Source: Phylloscopus collybita (taxonomy: Eukaryota > Chordata > Aves > Passeriformes > Phylloscopidae). From it: a stretch of 64,000 nucleotides of DNA. The translations under genes and the position numbers were made by a program. The stretch spans positions 25,213,001-25,277,000 of the forward strand of contig JAJNNQ010000024.1 in NCBI GenBank assembly GCA_027886175.1. The letters run 5' to 3'. How positions within the stretch are numbered: the first letter of the stretch is position 1; every line of letters starts with the position of its first letter. The notes under the pieces are model-generated. The model worked only from the letters and a program-made list of their open reading frames with translations. It was not told the DNA's origin and did not search any database. Shown here one piece after another: positions 1 through 12,779 of this stretch.

Positions 1-244
1 GATTTAAAGGACTTCTATGAGTTTCACAGCAGTCCAAGCTACATCCTGGCATTGGGACAAAGGAAACAGGACACCCCAAAAGACAATGAACCTTGTTGAA
101 GATACTTGTGAAGAAGTAGTTCTGACTGCAATAAATGTGGTGACACTTCTTTCACCAATAAATAGGAACAATAAATTGTTTACAAGCTATTCATACATTG
201 GAAAAAAAAAAAAAAAAAAAGCAGCAGCAGATACTGGAGTTTAA
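1..244 (+). other. Possible 3' end of a retrocopied mRNA
   Basis: Three AATAAA hexamers (130-135, 157-162, 170-175) are followed, 26 nt after the last, by A19 at 202-220. That spacing is typical of a polyadenylated mRNA end, so this may be the tail of a processed retrocopy cut by the window edge. No parent gene was recognised, and the 75-codon frame here reads through the A run and is not convincing. A chance A-rich stretch is an equal alternative. Confidence 0.3.
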
Positions 245-3200
245 GTCTTTTACTCTAAGTGGCACAGGTGAAGAGCAAGTCCCTTGTATGGAGTTCAAGA
301 ATCTCCCTCTTCTAGGAGGCCCCCCGTCTTTGGTGCAAACACCCCCAAAGTGGGGGACTTCCCTCTAATTTAACCTTGCAGCAAAGAGCTTTAAAATCCC
401 TTTCTATCCCAGCACAGTAGCACAGAGCAACATTCTCTTAGTACAAGGTTCTCCCTCTCGTGGTGAGTGTTACCTACTTCAACTGTTGTGTTCCTCAAAA
501 GCTGTACAAGAAAGAACAGAAGTGCAAAAAGGAGCTGAATACAAATGCTGCCGACCACAGAAACGTGAGACTATTGCTTGCATTAGCCCTGGCAGTCTAC
601 TTGGTCAATGAGGAGATGGAAAATGAAAGTAATAATGAAAACCATATACTAGAATAAAGCTAATATTTGGACAGAGGCTTCCCTTGATGTTTATATGGTT
701 CAAGGAAAGTCACCAATGCAAGAATCTATAGACTGTAAAACTGATATCACCTCCTGTTTTCTCTCTCCTTAGAAAAGCAGAAAATATGCACATATGAAAT
801 GAGTTTCTTAGAACATTGCAATTCTCAAGATCAGTATCTCTTCAAAGAATGAAAAAGAAAGGATATATGTTCAAAAAAAGCAAGATTTCTGGAATCACAA
901 ATGACTGACTGTCTTTTATGTAGAAGATATGTTAAAATAGTGTTCACCAGCTGATTATTTTATTAGTTTCACTTTCCCTTAGGCAATTGTATCTGTACAC
1001 ACTGCGTTCTAAAAGTACAATCTCTAGTGTGGATAATCTACCTGTTTGGTACCATCCTGTTTGTAAAACCACTTCTTAGCCTAAAAATATAAACTGTAAA
1101 CTGTATAACATGCAAAATGAATTGAGGTGTTTGAAAAAGCATTAGGAAAAATAAAAGGCAACAAAGAAATTAAATCAAGAAACACATTAAACTAGTATTT
1201 ATGCTAAATGAATTACTGAACCTTACAAAGGATTAGCAGGGCAAGTGTGGAATGGGTATGCAGCCATTAAAATGATCTGGTATTCTCAGTCAAGTGAGAA
1301 CACTCTCTACAAAAATATGTATGCTTCAGCATTCAGTCAAAGGAAAAGGCAAAGAGCATGGTCAGAAAATGTGGACCACTGAATCAGCACTCAGTTGCAG
1401 CAGCTAACTGGAATTAATTTGGGAAATGGCACCTGTTTGGCTTAATGGGACAAAGCCCATCCTTCATGTAATAATCAAGTTTTGTCACCTGTGTAACTAA
1501 TATTGAGAGGATAGTCTCCTCCTTCCCTTACAAATGGGTATACAGAGAGTAAAGAAAAGCCAGACTTAGAAACCACTGCTGGAAGACCGTAACTTTTGAA
1601 CTGCAAGTGGAAAGAAAAAGAATGTGGTAGTGGCCTCCACGTATGTACAAATGGCAGATGACAGGAGACTGTTAGCAACGCCGGCACTTGATAATTCCCA
1701 TTGCTGAAGTTCTCGTTTCAATATCCCAAGCTGTGGCATAGGTAACTCCTTCCCTCTCTTCTTACTCCAAAATAACTTGATTGATTTGCAGTGACACAGA
1801 TTTGCTCATTCTCAGTGAAAACAGTTTGTAACTGAAGTGACCATCTCTCATTTCTTCCAGTCTTCACAGTTAGGAGAAATAAGACAAAATTAATACCTCC
1901 TCCACAACCCTCATCCACTTGATTTTGTACATTTTCATTTAGGAGTGATATGTTATCCATCCAAGGAATGAAAGTCAGCTGAATTAGATGTACCTGAATT
2001 AGAAAAGCAAACACAAATTGCCATGCTCTCATAAATTTGCACTCTTACTAATTTTGAACCAAGGCTTGCTGCCTGGGCCATCTGCTGTAAGGTGAGAAAA
2101 CAGAAAGGACAGCCATGAGGCCTGGGCGTCAATCAGCTGTTCCTGGGCTATTTAGATCTAGATGTTGACATACCCCTATTGACATCTTTTTCAGCAGTTT
2201 AATTGTTAATTTTTTTGTAAATTTAATTAATGTCTGGCGGGGCTGACTCAAAATTCAAAATTCAAAACCAACAGGAAGGTACTATGAAGATGGTAAAGGA
2301 AACATTCACCTAGAAAAACTTATGAACTGAAACTAAAACTTTCACAGGTTGTTTTCATTTAAAAAAGGGGTTATCAAGTGGATAAGTAAGGATCCAATCA
2401 GAATATATTAATAGTCGTGGATGGAGGTATTTCCTATTCAACTTCTGGCCACATTCTACACAGAGAACAATGTTTCTTCTACCCCACCCAGAGGATAATT
2501 TTAGGAAGTCTTAAAACTTGAAAGAAACAGGATTTGGAAGGAGTGAAAGACCACTTTCAGCATCTTTCTCCATGGCTAGGAATGGAAAAGTCTGACATAC
2601 ACTTTTACAAATGAAATAACAGGACATTTTAGAAGAGAGCTAATAGCTAAACTTATTTGTCTTGATTAATTGTTCTGATATGAAAGGGTAGCAGGGAACA
2701 ATCTCTAATTTTTTGTAGAGCCTAATACTGTTTTACCTTTTCATTAAAGAAATTACTTTTCTACATCTTACTACATAGACATCTAAAAAAAAGCCTGAAA
2801 AAATGTTTGTAAAGACAATAAAGAAGCCAATAATACGAAAAAGCACAATAGAGCTGTAATAATTATTGGTAAATGCTTCAAATAGCTGCAGCAGTTGATT
2901 GGGTTGTGAATGATACATGTGAAAAATTATTTTTCTATGATTGTAGGCAGATGCAAACGTTAAATGATTATACTATGTATATATATTGATATAGAAATGC
3001 TATATATATTGTGTACTGTATGTTCTAGCTTTCAGAAATACTGTATTGTAGTGTACTGTACTTAACTAAGCAGATCTAAATAGCAACTTGTCATTTTCCA
3101 CGAAGTCACTAGTACTGTTAACAAAAACCAAAAAGTCTATTTTCTCCAGTAAAAGAAATACATACTGTTACAGTCACAGACATTTTGACTATAGAGAGAC

Positions 3201-6046
3201 AATGTACATTTAACCAAAGGAAAACCCCAAATGAAAATAAAAATCTCACCCAAAAATCAACCAGCCAAAACTGTTGCATTATTGTCTTATTCAAAAGGGG
3301 AAGAGATATGCCACCAATCTAAGAAGAAGAATATTTACTCACATTTTTATAACTGAAAATGAAAGAAAAGAGGTATCCTACTAAATCTTTAATTACCCCT
3401 TCTGGAGCAAGAAAAATCCCCTAGTCAGGCAAAAGACTTAAAGAATAAAATGCTGCTTTCAGGGCTAGCATGATACCAAAATAGGCAGCTGTAGTTAAAC
3501 ATATTCATCCCACTGACTAAATGAGTGCAAAATGAGAAAATTCTAGAAATCCTGCAGCTCTCATGGATTACATACTGAATAATCTTACTGACCAATTTCT
3601 TCTCCTCCTGAATATCTACTGATCTTCTAGACACACTAACCATGATCCTGAAAAGATTTTGGCAAAGACCAAGGGAGAGAATGTCACTTGTTATTTGCTA
3701 GTGACTGCACATTTGTAATGGATTACTCAATCAACATGTTTCAGAGTATGTGAGGTGGGGAAAGAGCTGTTTGACATGGTGCTTTGGAAACTAAAGACTC
3801 CAGACCTGGAATATTTTAGGGCCTATCAATATATTGTGCTGCTAACTATTTAAAGGCTTAATAATTTTTAGTGTTCTTTTTTAAGGGAGCAAACAGGCAG
3901 ATTATTTTGCTTGGATTTTATTCCTTTGCCAGGTAAACATGTTGAATTTCAATGGAAATGAGTGCCTGAACTGAACAGTATTGTTCCAGGGCTGTCATCC
4001 CCCATGGATGCCTCTCTCTGCTAGTGAAGCCTGCTGAGATGGACTATTTTATTTATTTTGTGGCTGGCTGAAGACCACATAAGGCTCTAGGAAGCACACT
4101 TCAGCCTTCCCTTCAGAATGCGTACTCACAAAAATGTCCTGGACCAAATTTGGTTGTCACATTTTCAATGAGGGCAAACATCTAATGTGGGCAAACATCC
4201 AACTAAGAGCATCTGGCTAACAGAACGCTTTTTATGAGTGTATGTGTGCATATACAGTGTATGGGTCGTGTACTTGCTTTTTCATTAGTCATGTACTAAT
4301 GCTCCACAGTTCATACTGTAATCCTTGTTTCATCTAAAGCCTTCCCTGCAACTGACCCATGCATGTCCACACAGTCAATTAGCAGCCTGTCTGTAAAGCC
4401 AGGAAGAGATAACTGGCTCTCCCTGCACATGCACACATCCACATGCACACTCAGACATACAACTGCAGGCACACAGACACACACACACAGACATGCCATA
4501 TAATTTGATTCTACTCAAAGATCCCATAAGTACCAACAGCCTAAGTGACAAATGAAAGTTAAGGACTAAATGGGAAAAATTAAAAGAAAGCTGGGGGCAG
4601 TTGGGTGAATGTAATCCTATTTCTTGAATGCGATCATCTTCTCTAATCAAGTATATATTCAGCAGTGAGGGCTGAACTTCTAGGGGGCTTTATATAGTTT
4701 AATGAAGAAAATGGCAATATCCAGGTGGCAAAAAGAGAAGAAGCAACATGAAATAGAAAAGGTTCCTATTCAACACATAGATCTCAGAAAAGTATCTGTC
4801 CATTTTGTAGGAAAAAGATCTCAGAAAGATATCTGCCTGTTTTGTAGGAACAGGGCACTGTAGAATCAGACAGTTGAGCACAACAGTAAGTACCTAACTG
4901 AGCTCTGCATGTTCCTCAAGCGCCACTGTGAACTTGGCAAAAAAATCACCAACAAGTCAACAGTAGGAAGACTGAACGCTGTAGAAGTCTGCAGTTCTGT
5001 CTGGAAAATACCTAAAGCAAGCAATGCTTTTTTACACTGGTACCAGGTTTTCCAGCAGTCAAGGCTCCAGTGAGGAACTCAGGAAAGCATATGAGGCACT
5101 GTAATGCCTAAGCCCAATGTGATAGAGAGCATTTATGAGGGATACTTGGGGTGTGGCTGCAAGGCTGTGAAGGAAATTTTGCAGCTCCAAGAGGGCTCAA
5201 GTGCTAATAAAGTTTGTATGAGGAGTGAAAGCAAGAATGTCCCTACGGGCTGAACTGGGTAGAAATTCTCACATCTGATGGGATACTGGTATTCTTTAGT
5301 TCGTGTAATGGTACTGCTGCAGCAAAAGGATATTTTTAGAATATGCTTTTCATAAAAGGAATCACAGCTAAACTATTCCAAGGTTCTATATTTATGTGCA
5401 GTGACATGCATGCAATCCCAAAAGTGCCAATACAGGTTGCACTGATAGAAATTCAGAACAGAGTTTGTCCCTTGAAAGTAGCTTTTCACTGGATTTTCTT
5501 TCATGAATTTCACTGGCATTGGAGAGGCTGGAGTCAAATCACATAGCCTTACCCCATATTATTAATTTGATTTAGGAAGAGCATTTACCTTCTCCAGTGT
5601 TTTACAGGGAGCTGATGCCAGCCAACCAATCAAAAGTAGATCACTTTGGATGAGGAATGACCTTGGAGCTGTAACTGAAGGTAAGAAACAGCAGAAAAGC
5701 ACCATCCAATATGAAGAGACCATTATGCCTCACTAATATTCCTTCTTCCCCACCCTTTCAAAAAGGAAAACACAACATATTTTGTAAGAAGGGAATGTTT
5801 TAGATGAAACTTTGCTACAGATACCAGAGTAAAGCAACACTTCATACTGCTCAGATGTATTTCTGTTTTAAAGCAACTATCTATGAGGCTGTAGTGTATT
5901 CAAGGCTATAGTGTATTTACTTCCCAAGGAAGTATCTTAATGCTCTTTGCTTTTTGAAAATTAGTTGATAACAAATGTTTCAATGGGGGTGTTAAAATAC
6001 AGTTAACAAAGTATTTAGAAGGCTCCACAGAGGGATCTGGAAAAAA
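245..6046. other. Non-coding stretch downstream of ZBTB20
   Basis: No gene is supported. The stretch holds an imperfect CA-rich tract (4421-4495, on which the 62- and 91-codon minus frames rest), short tandem duplications (17 bp at 4172-4205, 37 bp at 4781-4853, 17 bp at 5886-5919) and TA-rich patches near 2980-3010. It could be distal ZBTB20 3' UTR or intergenic. Confidence 0.6.
4781..4853. repeat. 37-bp tandem duplication
   Basis: Two units, each starting 'atctcagaaa' and containing 'ttttgtaggaa' (4781-4817 and 4818-4853), differ at a few positions. Confidence 0.85.
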
Positions 6047-6399
6047 AGAGGCTTGAAGGGGAACCTCATTTCTCTCTAAAACTACCTGAAAGGAGACTGT
6101 AGCCAGGTGGGGATCAGTCTCTTCTCCCAGGTAACAAGTGACAGGATGACAGAATATGGCCAGAAGTTCTACCAGAGGAGGGTTAGATTAGATATTAGGA
6201 AAAAAATTCTTGACTAAAAGGGGGGCAAAACTGGAACAGGCTTCCCAGGGAAGTGGTGGAATTACTGCCCTGGATGTGTTCAAAACACGTGTGGAGGTAG
6301 CACTTGGGGACATGGTTGAGTGGTGGGCTTAGCAGAGCTGGGTTAATGATTGGACTCGATGATCTCAGAGGCCTTTTACAATTCTATGGTTCTGTGATT
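6047..6399 (+). mobile_element. CR1 LINE 3' fragment
   Basis: A 5'-truncated CR1 copy of about 350 bp. It shows typical CR1 3'-end wording: 'gaggcttgaaggggaacctc' at the left, then 'ggaacaggcttcccagggaa', 'tggactcgatgatct' and the terminal ATTCTATGGTTCTGTG repeat at the right. CR1 is the dominant avian LINE. It ends in short octamer repeats instead of poly(A) and usually makes no target-site duplication. It is not coding-competent: only the 3' end is present. Confidence 0.92.
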
Positions 6400-8235
6400 G
6401 CTTTGCTTACCTCAGTGCTACACTCCTTTTCCTACAGGAAACATGAAGTTTCTTTGGGCGTATGTGTTCTCAGTTCACTGGCTTTTGGGGAAAGTCAGTG
6501 AAGTTCATGCAGGTCTGCTAGTGGAAACTATGATCATGTGTAACATGAAGAATTGTGTTATAGCAGCAGAGTTCTGCCTATCTTGAACTGGCCTCTTTTA
6601 TTTTAAAAGATATTAATAAACAATTTTAGGGCAACTTGGCATTTAAAAACCCTGACTTACTTTTCTCCTGATATGACTTTGCTAGAATGATGTGTAGAAT
6701 ATATTTGACTCCTTTTATTTTAAAATAAAACTAGAAACTCTTTAGTTGAGTTAGCAGATGCAGCATGAATAGCGAATTAAAGCACATTATGGGTTCAATT
6801 TACTTTTTAATTTCATTCACAGTACATCAGTAATCTCTGCTTCTCCTATATTTGAGACTCTCTTAATGCCTGTGAGTCAAATACTACTGCAGAGGCTAAA
6901 ATACAAAAAGATCAGCAACACTGCCAAATATATAATGAAAAAAATATTGGTTAATATTTAACTTCACTTTTTTCACTAGAAAGATAATTTTTAAATTAAA
7001 ATTATCTAACAGTATCCTGTTAGATATACTGTTGGATATCCTCTCTAACTCAGAGTGGATATTTGTCCAGATACTGGCACACCTACACAGGGAAATAATT
7101 TTTTTGTTCACCAAAATTTCACATTTGTGTAACCCGGCTCTTTCCACCTTAGGTACTTCTGATCTATAGCAGAGGGGGAGAAGAAATAAGAAAAATGAAT
7201 GCATAATATTTTCTCTATTCTTAGAGGCACTAATATAATTGATTAATTATCAGCACTGGGAATAATTAGATGGATATACACTAACACCTAACACATCTTG
7301 TTTCTCATTTACATGTGTTGTCAGAAAAACAAAACAAAGATTCCCCCTTGTGTTGCCTTATAACAATAGGCCTAAGAGAGTTAAGCATTCCTCTTTTTCA
7401 AACAGGTTGTCTCCCTCGTGGACCAAATTTCTCTTTTCTATGCTAGAGAAGGCATAACCCACATTTTTCTTTTGTCAATTTGAAGAATATGCACATACCT
7501 AAAACTCTCTCCGTATTTGCCAGCTTAGTGTTCTGTGAAAATATGGGGGCTCCTTTGCTCTGGCTGAAATGAACTGGATCACTGAGTAGCTTTGAAGGAA
7601 ACAAGCTTATTACTTCTTGCATGACAATAAGGTGAACAGCAGCAAGAACACTGACTTGGCATGGCCAGAACCAGCCCCTGTGGACGTGTATCCAGCATCA
7701 GGACACCTCCATACACTTGCCTGTCTAACTGGCCATGCTGCAGACACTTGGCCTTTTCAGCACCTGCCCCTCTGCAAGGCCTTTCTACCTGCATTTGGTT
7801 TCTGTCAGCAGGACTGTTAAATGCTGGGAAAGGTGCTCACTGCATTTACAAACTCAAGATTCCAGACTTAATGTTTTATCTGTAGTTTCCCTTATATGCC
7901 TTTTTTCAGCAGAATTCTGAACATTTAGGGGTCAGATGAAGACAAACCTTCTGGGAGAAGAGGAGGCTCAAACCTCTCAGGGCCAAGTTCTCATCACTTT
8001 ATATCTCCTTCACAAATTTCCATGGTCAGTATAAAAACAAATCAGGGAATATGAAAAGCAGCTATTTTGCCTCAGGCCAATCACATACTGCTTCAGTTAG
8101 GCCACCTGTTGACTCTTTACTATCATGTATTTTCCAATGGCTCAGAGGACCTGGATGCTGAATTGAAAGGGTGGATTATCAAGGCCTAGTCCTTCTTCGC
8201 AGAAGGTGGACCACTAGGTGTTAATTTGATATTTT
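6400..8235. other. Non-coding stretch between CR1 copies
   Basis: No gene, RNA or repeat is recognised. Overlapping short frames at 7579-7920 on both strands use the same moderately G/C-rich patch and show no domain. Confidence 0.6.
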
Positions 8236-8570
8236 CACAGAATTATAGAACGGTTTGGGTTGTAAGGGTCTTTAAAGATCATCTAGTTCTAACCCCTTGC
8301 CATGTGCAGGGGACCTTCCACTAGACCATGTTACTCAGAGCCCCATCTGGCCTGATCTTGAACACCTACAGATCTGGGCAACCTGTTTCAATATCGAACC
8401 ACCCTTATTGTAAAGAATTTCTTCCCAATATCTAATCTAAACCTACACTCTATCAGCTTAAGGCCATTCCCCCCAATCCTATCACCACATGCCCTTGTGA
8501 AAAGTCCCTCTCCAGCCTTCTTGGTGTCTTCTGGAGGGTCTACCTGGACCCTTCTCTTTTCCAGGCTGAT
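8236..8570 (-). mobile_element. CR1 LINE 3' fragment
   Basis: Reverse-oriented CR1. It begins with the 3' terminal repeat remnant 'cagaattatagaacgg', then 'tttgggttgtaagggtc', the 'catctagttctaacccc' segment and 'aatctaaacctacactctat', ending near 'cttttccaggctga'. Only the last ~335 bp are kept. Just beyond its truncated end is a 17-bp tandem duplication (8588-8618). Confidence 0.92.
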
Positions 8571-9599
8571 GCTATTTCTTCCTTTTGAGTGGCAAGTCAC
8601 TTTCAGTGGCAAGTCACTCCAGTGAGAGCTGGAGGATTTCTTTAGCATAGGACTGTCAGGACGGTCACAGATCTAGGCATACTGAAGGTCTGATTATGTT
8701 TGAAATGGTTTGGGCACTTTTGATTTTGGACTGGACTCTATACCTCTGCAAAGAGTATGTCTTGTACCTACTCGCTATAGGACTTGTTTTCATTACCAAA
8801 GAAGACAGGAGATGTTTGGATAATACTTACTAAAGGCAAGAAACGTTCCTCCACCATGTGAGTGATCCCAGCATTAATCAAATAGCTCAAGATCAACTGA
8901 ACTCCGTCAGTGGGGTTAATAAGAAGTGGAGTGCTGATGGTATGTGGGTTATTACAACTCCTTTGGATGAAAAAGAAATCAGAAGAAGAAAAACGGGTTC
9001 CACTTGGGCTCTTTAATCTTAGAGCAAAGGGAAGTCTCATTCACTTAGAAAGTCAATTAAATGCCACTCTCCCCTGCTACCTTACTGGGAACTTGAGCTG
9101 TTTTTGAAGGTAACAGCATGGGCCAGAAGTGGGCCTAGTAGAATTAAGATGGATGTTGAGAAAGTGTCCTCAGAGCAGTTCCTGTTCCAAAACACCTACA
9201 CCTATTTTCCTTAAGAGAGACTACTATTATGGGTTTTCTGAGAGGAGGGATCAGACTGAAATATCTTACTACAATCTACAGACTGGTTACTGTGCTGCTA
9301 GGTTCCCATCATTTATGAGCTGTGCCTGCCAGTACCCTCCCTGCAAGAGATCACTGTAGGAGAACCTCACTAATGCACACGCCCCAGACACACACATGGA
9401 CACGCTCAGGAGTCCTCTCCTTGCTGATCAGTGAACAGTGAGCTTCCTGCATTCCTTGTGGATTCAGCTTCCCAGAGAGAGGCAGACCTCAGCGAAATGA
9501 GCAAGAGAAGTTAAATTTTGGATCTCTGATTTGTGATTTCATATAATGCAAGAATAAGGGTGTTTCAGGGAATGACAAAATAAACTTGAAAGGGAATAA
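8571..9599. other. Non-coding stretch
   Basis: It contains the 17-bp tandem duplication at 8588-8618. No gene is supported. The 65-90 codon frames at 8768-9107 lie opposite each other and lack recognisable motifs. Confidence 0.6.
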
Positions 9600-9985
9600 T
9601 TTCAACAATGTGGTAACTAACCAGAGGAACTCACTTCCACAGGACAGCATGGAGGCCACCTAAAAATGAATAGGCTAGATCTTTGAAGGACAATGAGAAT
9701 TATCTGCTACAAGATATAATTTTTATACGACATGAAAAGGTAAAGCCATTAATTATTATGTTTTTAGGTTATAGGCAAATAGATATTTTATTTGTATCTA
9801 TATGTATTTTATATGTAGAAATAGCTAATAGCTTCTCCCTTAGGCATACTGCTTTGTAATAATGCAACACAGGTCCTTCATCTTTATTCAAATAATTTCT
9901 AACTTGCCACATGGCAGAGAAGCAGTACTGGGCGAGATGGACCACAGGGGAGATCTGCTCTGGCCAGTCCTAGATTTCCAATTCA
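9600..9985 (+). mobile_element. Old, diverged CR1/L3-type LINE fragment
   Basis: The left part ('ggaactcacttccacaggac' with 'atggaggcc') and the right end ('agtactgggcgagatggacc' with 'tctggccagtcctag') match the pattern of ancient amniote CR1-like 3' ends. The middle, about 9690-9890, is A/T-rich and barely recognisable. It is much more decayed than the other CR1 copies here, so it predates them. Confidence 0.55.
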
Positions 9986-12779
9986 CTTCATCAGCCTCAG
10001 CAGCAGTAAGAGAAGGCACTTCTCATTCACTCTAAGGCTTCCTTTATTGCACTTTTGCCTTGCAGAGAGGCCTTGATTTGTAAGCTTGAATTTATGTTCT
10101 ATTTAGTGGCCTTTTCCATTACCAAAGCAATACGAAGAGAGCTTTAGGGAAAGTGAGAATCAGGCTCAAGGAATGCAGGATATTGCATGCTTCAACAAAA
10201 GGATGTGTGCTACAGTCTGCATTTTCTCATCTGTATCATTTCACCAGGTGTTTTGAAGGAAGCCTTTCAAGCATACCGAGATTGGCTCCAACGTTGTCAG
10301 CAGAGGTTTCCAGATCACTGTGACTGCTATTCTTTTTGCAAAGGCATACTGTAACAATGTATGAAACCTGAATATACCTGTAACATTCGGATATTATAGT
10401 TGTTTCCAAGTAGCAAATAAGTATTTCAAAGATGGGAGGAAGAATTGCCAATGAGAATCCAACATTTTAAAAGATAAAGGCGACTTATGTTTGAGCTTCT
10501 AAATTCAAGAGTGACCTGACAAGCACTTTCAGCTACATTTGCAGTCATGCTGCAAGTTGCTCCACGTTTTATAAGATCAAGTCTGGAAATCCAGCAAAAT
10601 CAGTTTATATTACAGGCAGTCATTTGAGAAGACCTAGGCCTAAATTCTCTTACAAGTATTTTAGAATTCAATCTAATCTGCCTTAGCTTTACTTTAGAAC
10701 TATGTTTATTTTTTTTAATTGGCATCATTCATTCATTCATTCATTCCTTCATTCATTCACAACTTATCTTTAATTCACTTCAATTTTATTAGATCGTATA
10801 AAAATTTGCATTTCAAAGATAATGTTTGGATTTAGGGAAGGATGAAAACTGAAGGATTAAAATTTGGATAGTATTCGGATTTTGGTGGATGTAGACCCTG
10901 ATTCTTATTTTCTGTTTACTGGCATTTCTCTTCTGGTATCAGAAGTATATTCCAGAATATGCTACATCTTGAGTACAGTTCACCAGATTTACAATGGCAA
11001 ATTAAACAGCTTTTCCCCAGACCTCAGATGACAAATGAGCAGCTACATATCTGTAAGCTGGCTAAAATTCTTCACTAGTTCCTCATATGGGAGAATATTC
11101 TTCGATACTAAAGATCTCAGAAAAACCCCTCCTTCGCCCAGAGAGCACCCTTCACTCCTTTTGTTTAGGTTTGCCTTCCTTATTTTCTTCTGCACCCTAG
11201 TCTCCAGAACCTTTATCTTCTGTATAGATCTAGTGTGTCCAAATGGCAGATATCATTTCTCCCTCTCTGTGTCTTGGGCTTTGTCTTTTCACATCTTGAT
11301 TTACATGCCAGCATTGCTTTTACCAGTGTGGTTATTAGAACAAGATTTGTTAACTAACTTGTGCTCCTTCTCCAGCCCCTTGAACTACCCAAACAAGCTG
11401 GTAATAGAGAAAGACTTCACCATATAAAAGACTCAATTGCTCTGGCATTCACCTCAAAGTCTCTCTATGCTGCATATTGCAGCCAAGAATCTGGGCTTCA
11501 GTATTTAGGATCTGCTGAATAATACCTTGCAGGGTACAGAAAGATTCTGAGACTGAACCACCTGCCAGGTTTGGGTTTTTTTTTTCCCCAAATAAATGGT
11601 AATGGAACAGGCATAGAACATATGGATGAAGTTACCTGTACTGAATCACAGACATCTGATAGGGAAGCTGCAGGTGTAAAGAACATGCAAAACTATATAT
11701 GGAGATCTACCAAGTCAATACTCAGAAAGCTGTCCAGCATAAAAGAATGTCTCATGTGAAATGCTCAGTGTTCACAAGCAAAAAGTTTTGTAAACTTAAG
11801 AAAGCTTAATTTAAATATAGACACAAGTAAAAGCTAAACTAGCAATTTTTCTTTTTTTTTCCTTTTGCATATTTTTGTTAGGTGCTTCTTCTCTGCCTCA
11901 AATATGAAGTCCAGAGTGCAGTTGGTGTAAGTCCTCACACGGATTTCAAGCAAGACAAAGACAGTGTCAAACACTGATCCAACTGAACTAAGGACCCATG
12001 TACTTTGGGAATTGGCTTTGGGGGAAAAACTCTTACACAGATACACAAAAGACAACTAGGGAGAACACCAGTCCAAACACAATAAAACAAAATACAAAAC
12101 ACCAACATATATATGCAGATCAGGAATCAATCTTTCACACTGATCCTACATTCCTTTCATAGCTTTGTCTATGCAGAGAATGCGGGATGTGGCCCTTCAG
12201 TCAGACTTTTTGCAAATGAAGGGAAGATTATTTGCAATGGTAACGTTTTAAGTTGTTTTGGCATCAGCACAAATTATCGGGGGCAGGATCAGGTTCCCAC
12301 ACAAATATGGAAGCTCTCTAGCGAGCAAGGCAGGGATGAGAGAACAATACAGCAGATTAATTCTTGTCCAGTGACCAAAAAGAAGGGAAATCCTAGTTAT
12401 TACACACTTCCAAAACTTCCATTACTTTTTCAAAGAAGAAAGACTACAGTTTATATCATCCCCAAAACCAAGGGAACATTGCTAGAAAAATCTCTTTCTC
12501 AAAAGGAAATGTCCTTCAGCAGAAATAAATTCTGAGATGGAACCAAAAAAGAAACAACAGAAGCTTGGTAAGAGCCAAAAAGAGAACCATGTAATTCAAG
12601 AAAACAAAGTAGCAGTTCAAATGATACTGCAGGATGCACAAACACTAGTAGATAATCTCACAGATGACTTCACAGAGCCCCTCATCGACCCAGGTAATTC
12701 TTGATTCCATTAGAAAACAGAGAGAATAATACTAGAAAAGAAAATTAAGAAAACATCCTTCCTCTTTTTTAAAATAAAA
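9986..12779. other. Non-coding stretch, possible distal ZBTB20 3' UTR
   Basis: It includes an (ATTC)n microsatellite at 10726-10759 and A/T-rich DNA. The 130- and 140-codon plus frames (11035-11427, 12113-12535) run antisense to ZBTB20. They have no domain I recognise and no codon pattern that would support translation. Confidence 0.55.
10726..10759. repeat. (ATTC)n microsatellite
   Basis: About eight copies of CATT with one interruption (cctt). A tetranucleotide tract of this kind is often length-variable. Confidence 0.9.

Noticed and set aside
12113..12535. 140-codon plus-strand open frame
   Set aside because: No recognisable domain, antisense to ZBTB20, A/T-rich ordinary composition and no splice or promoter context.
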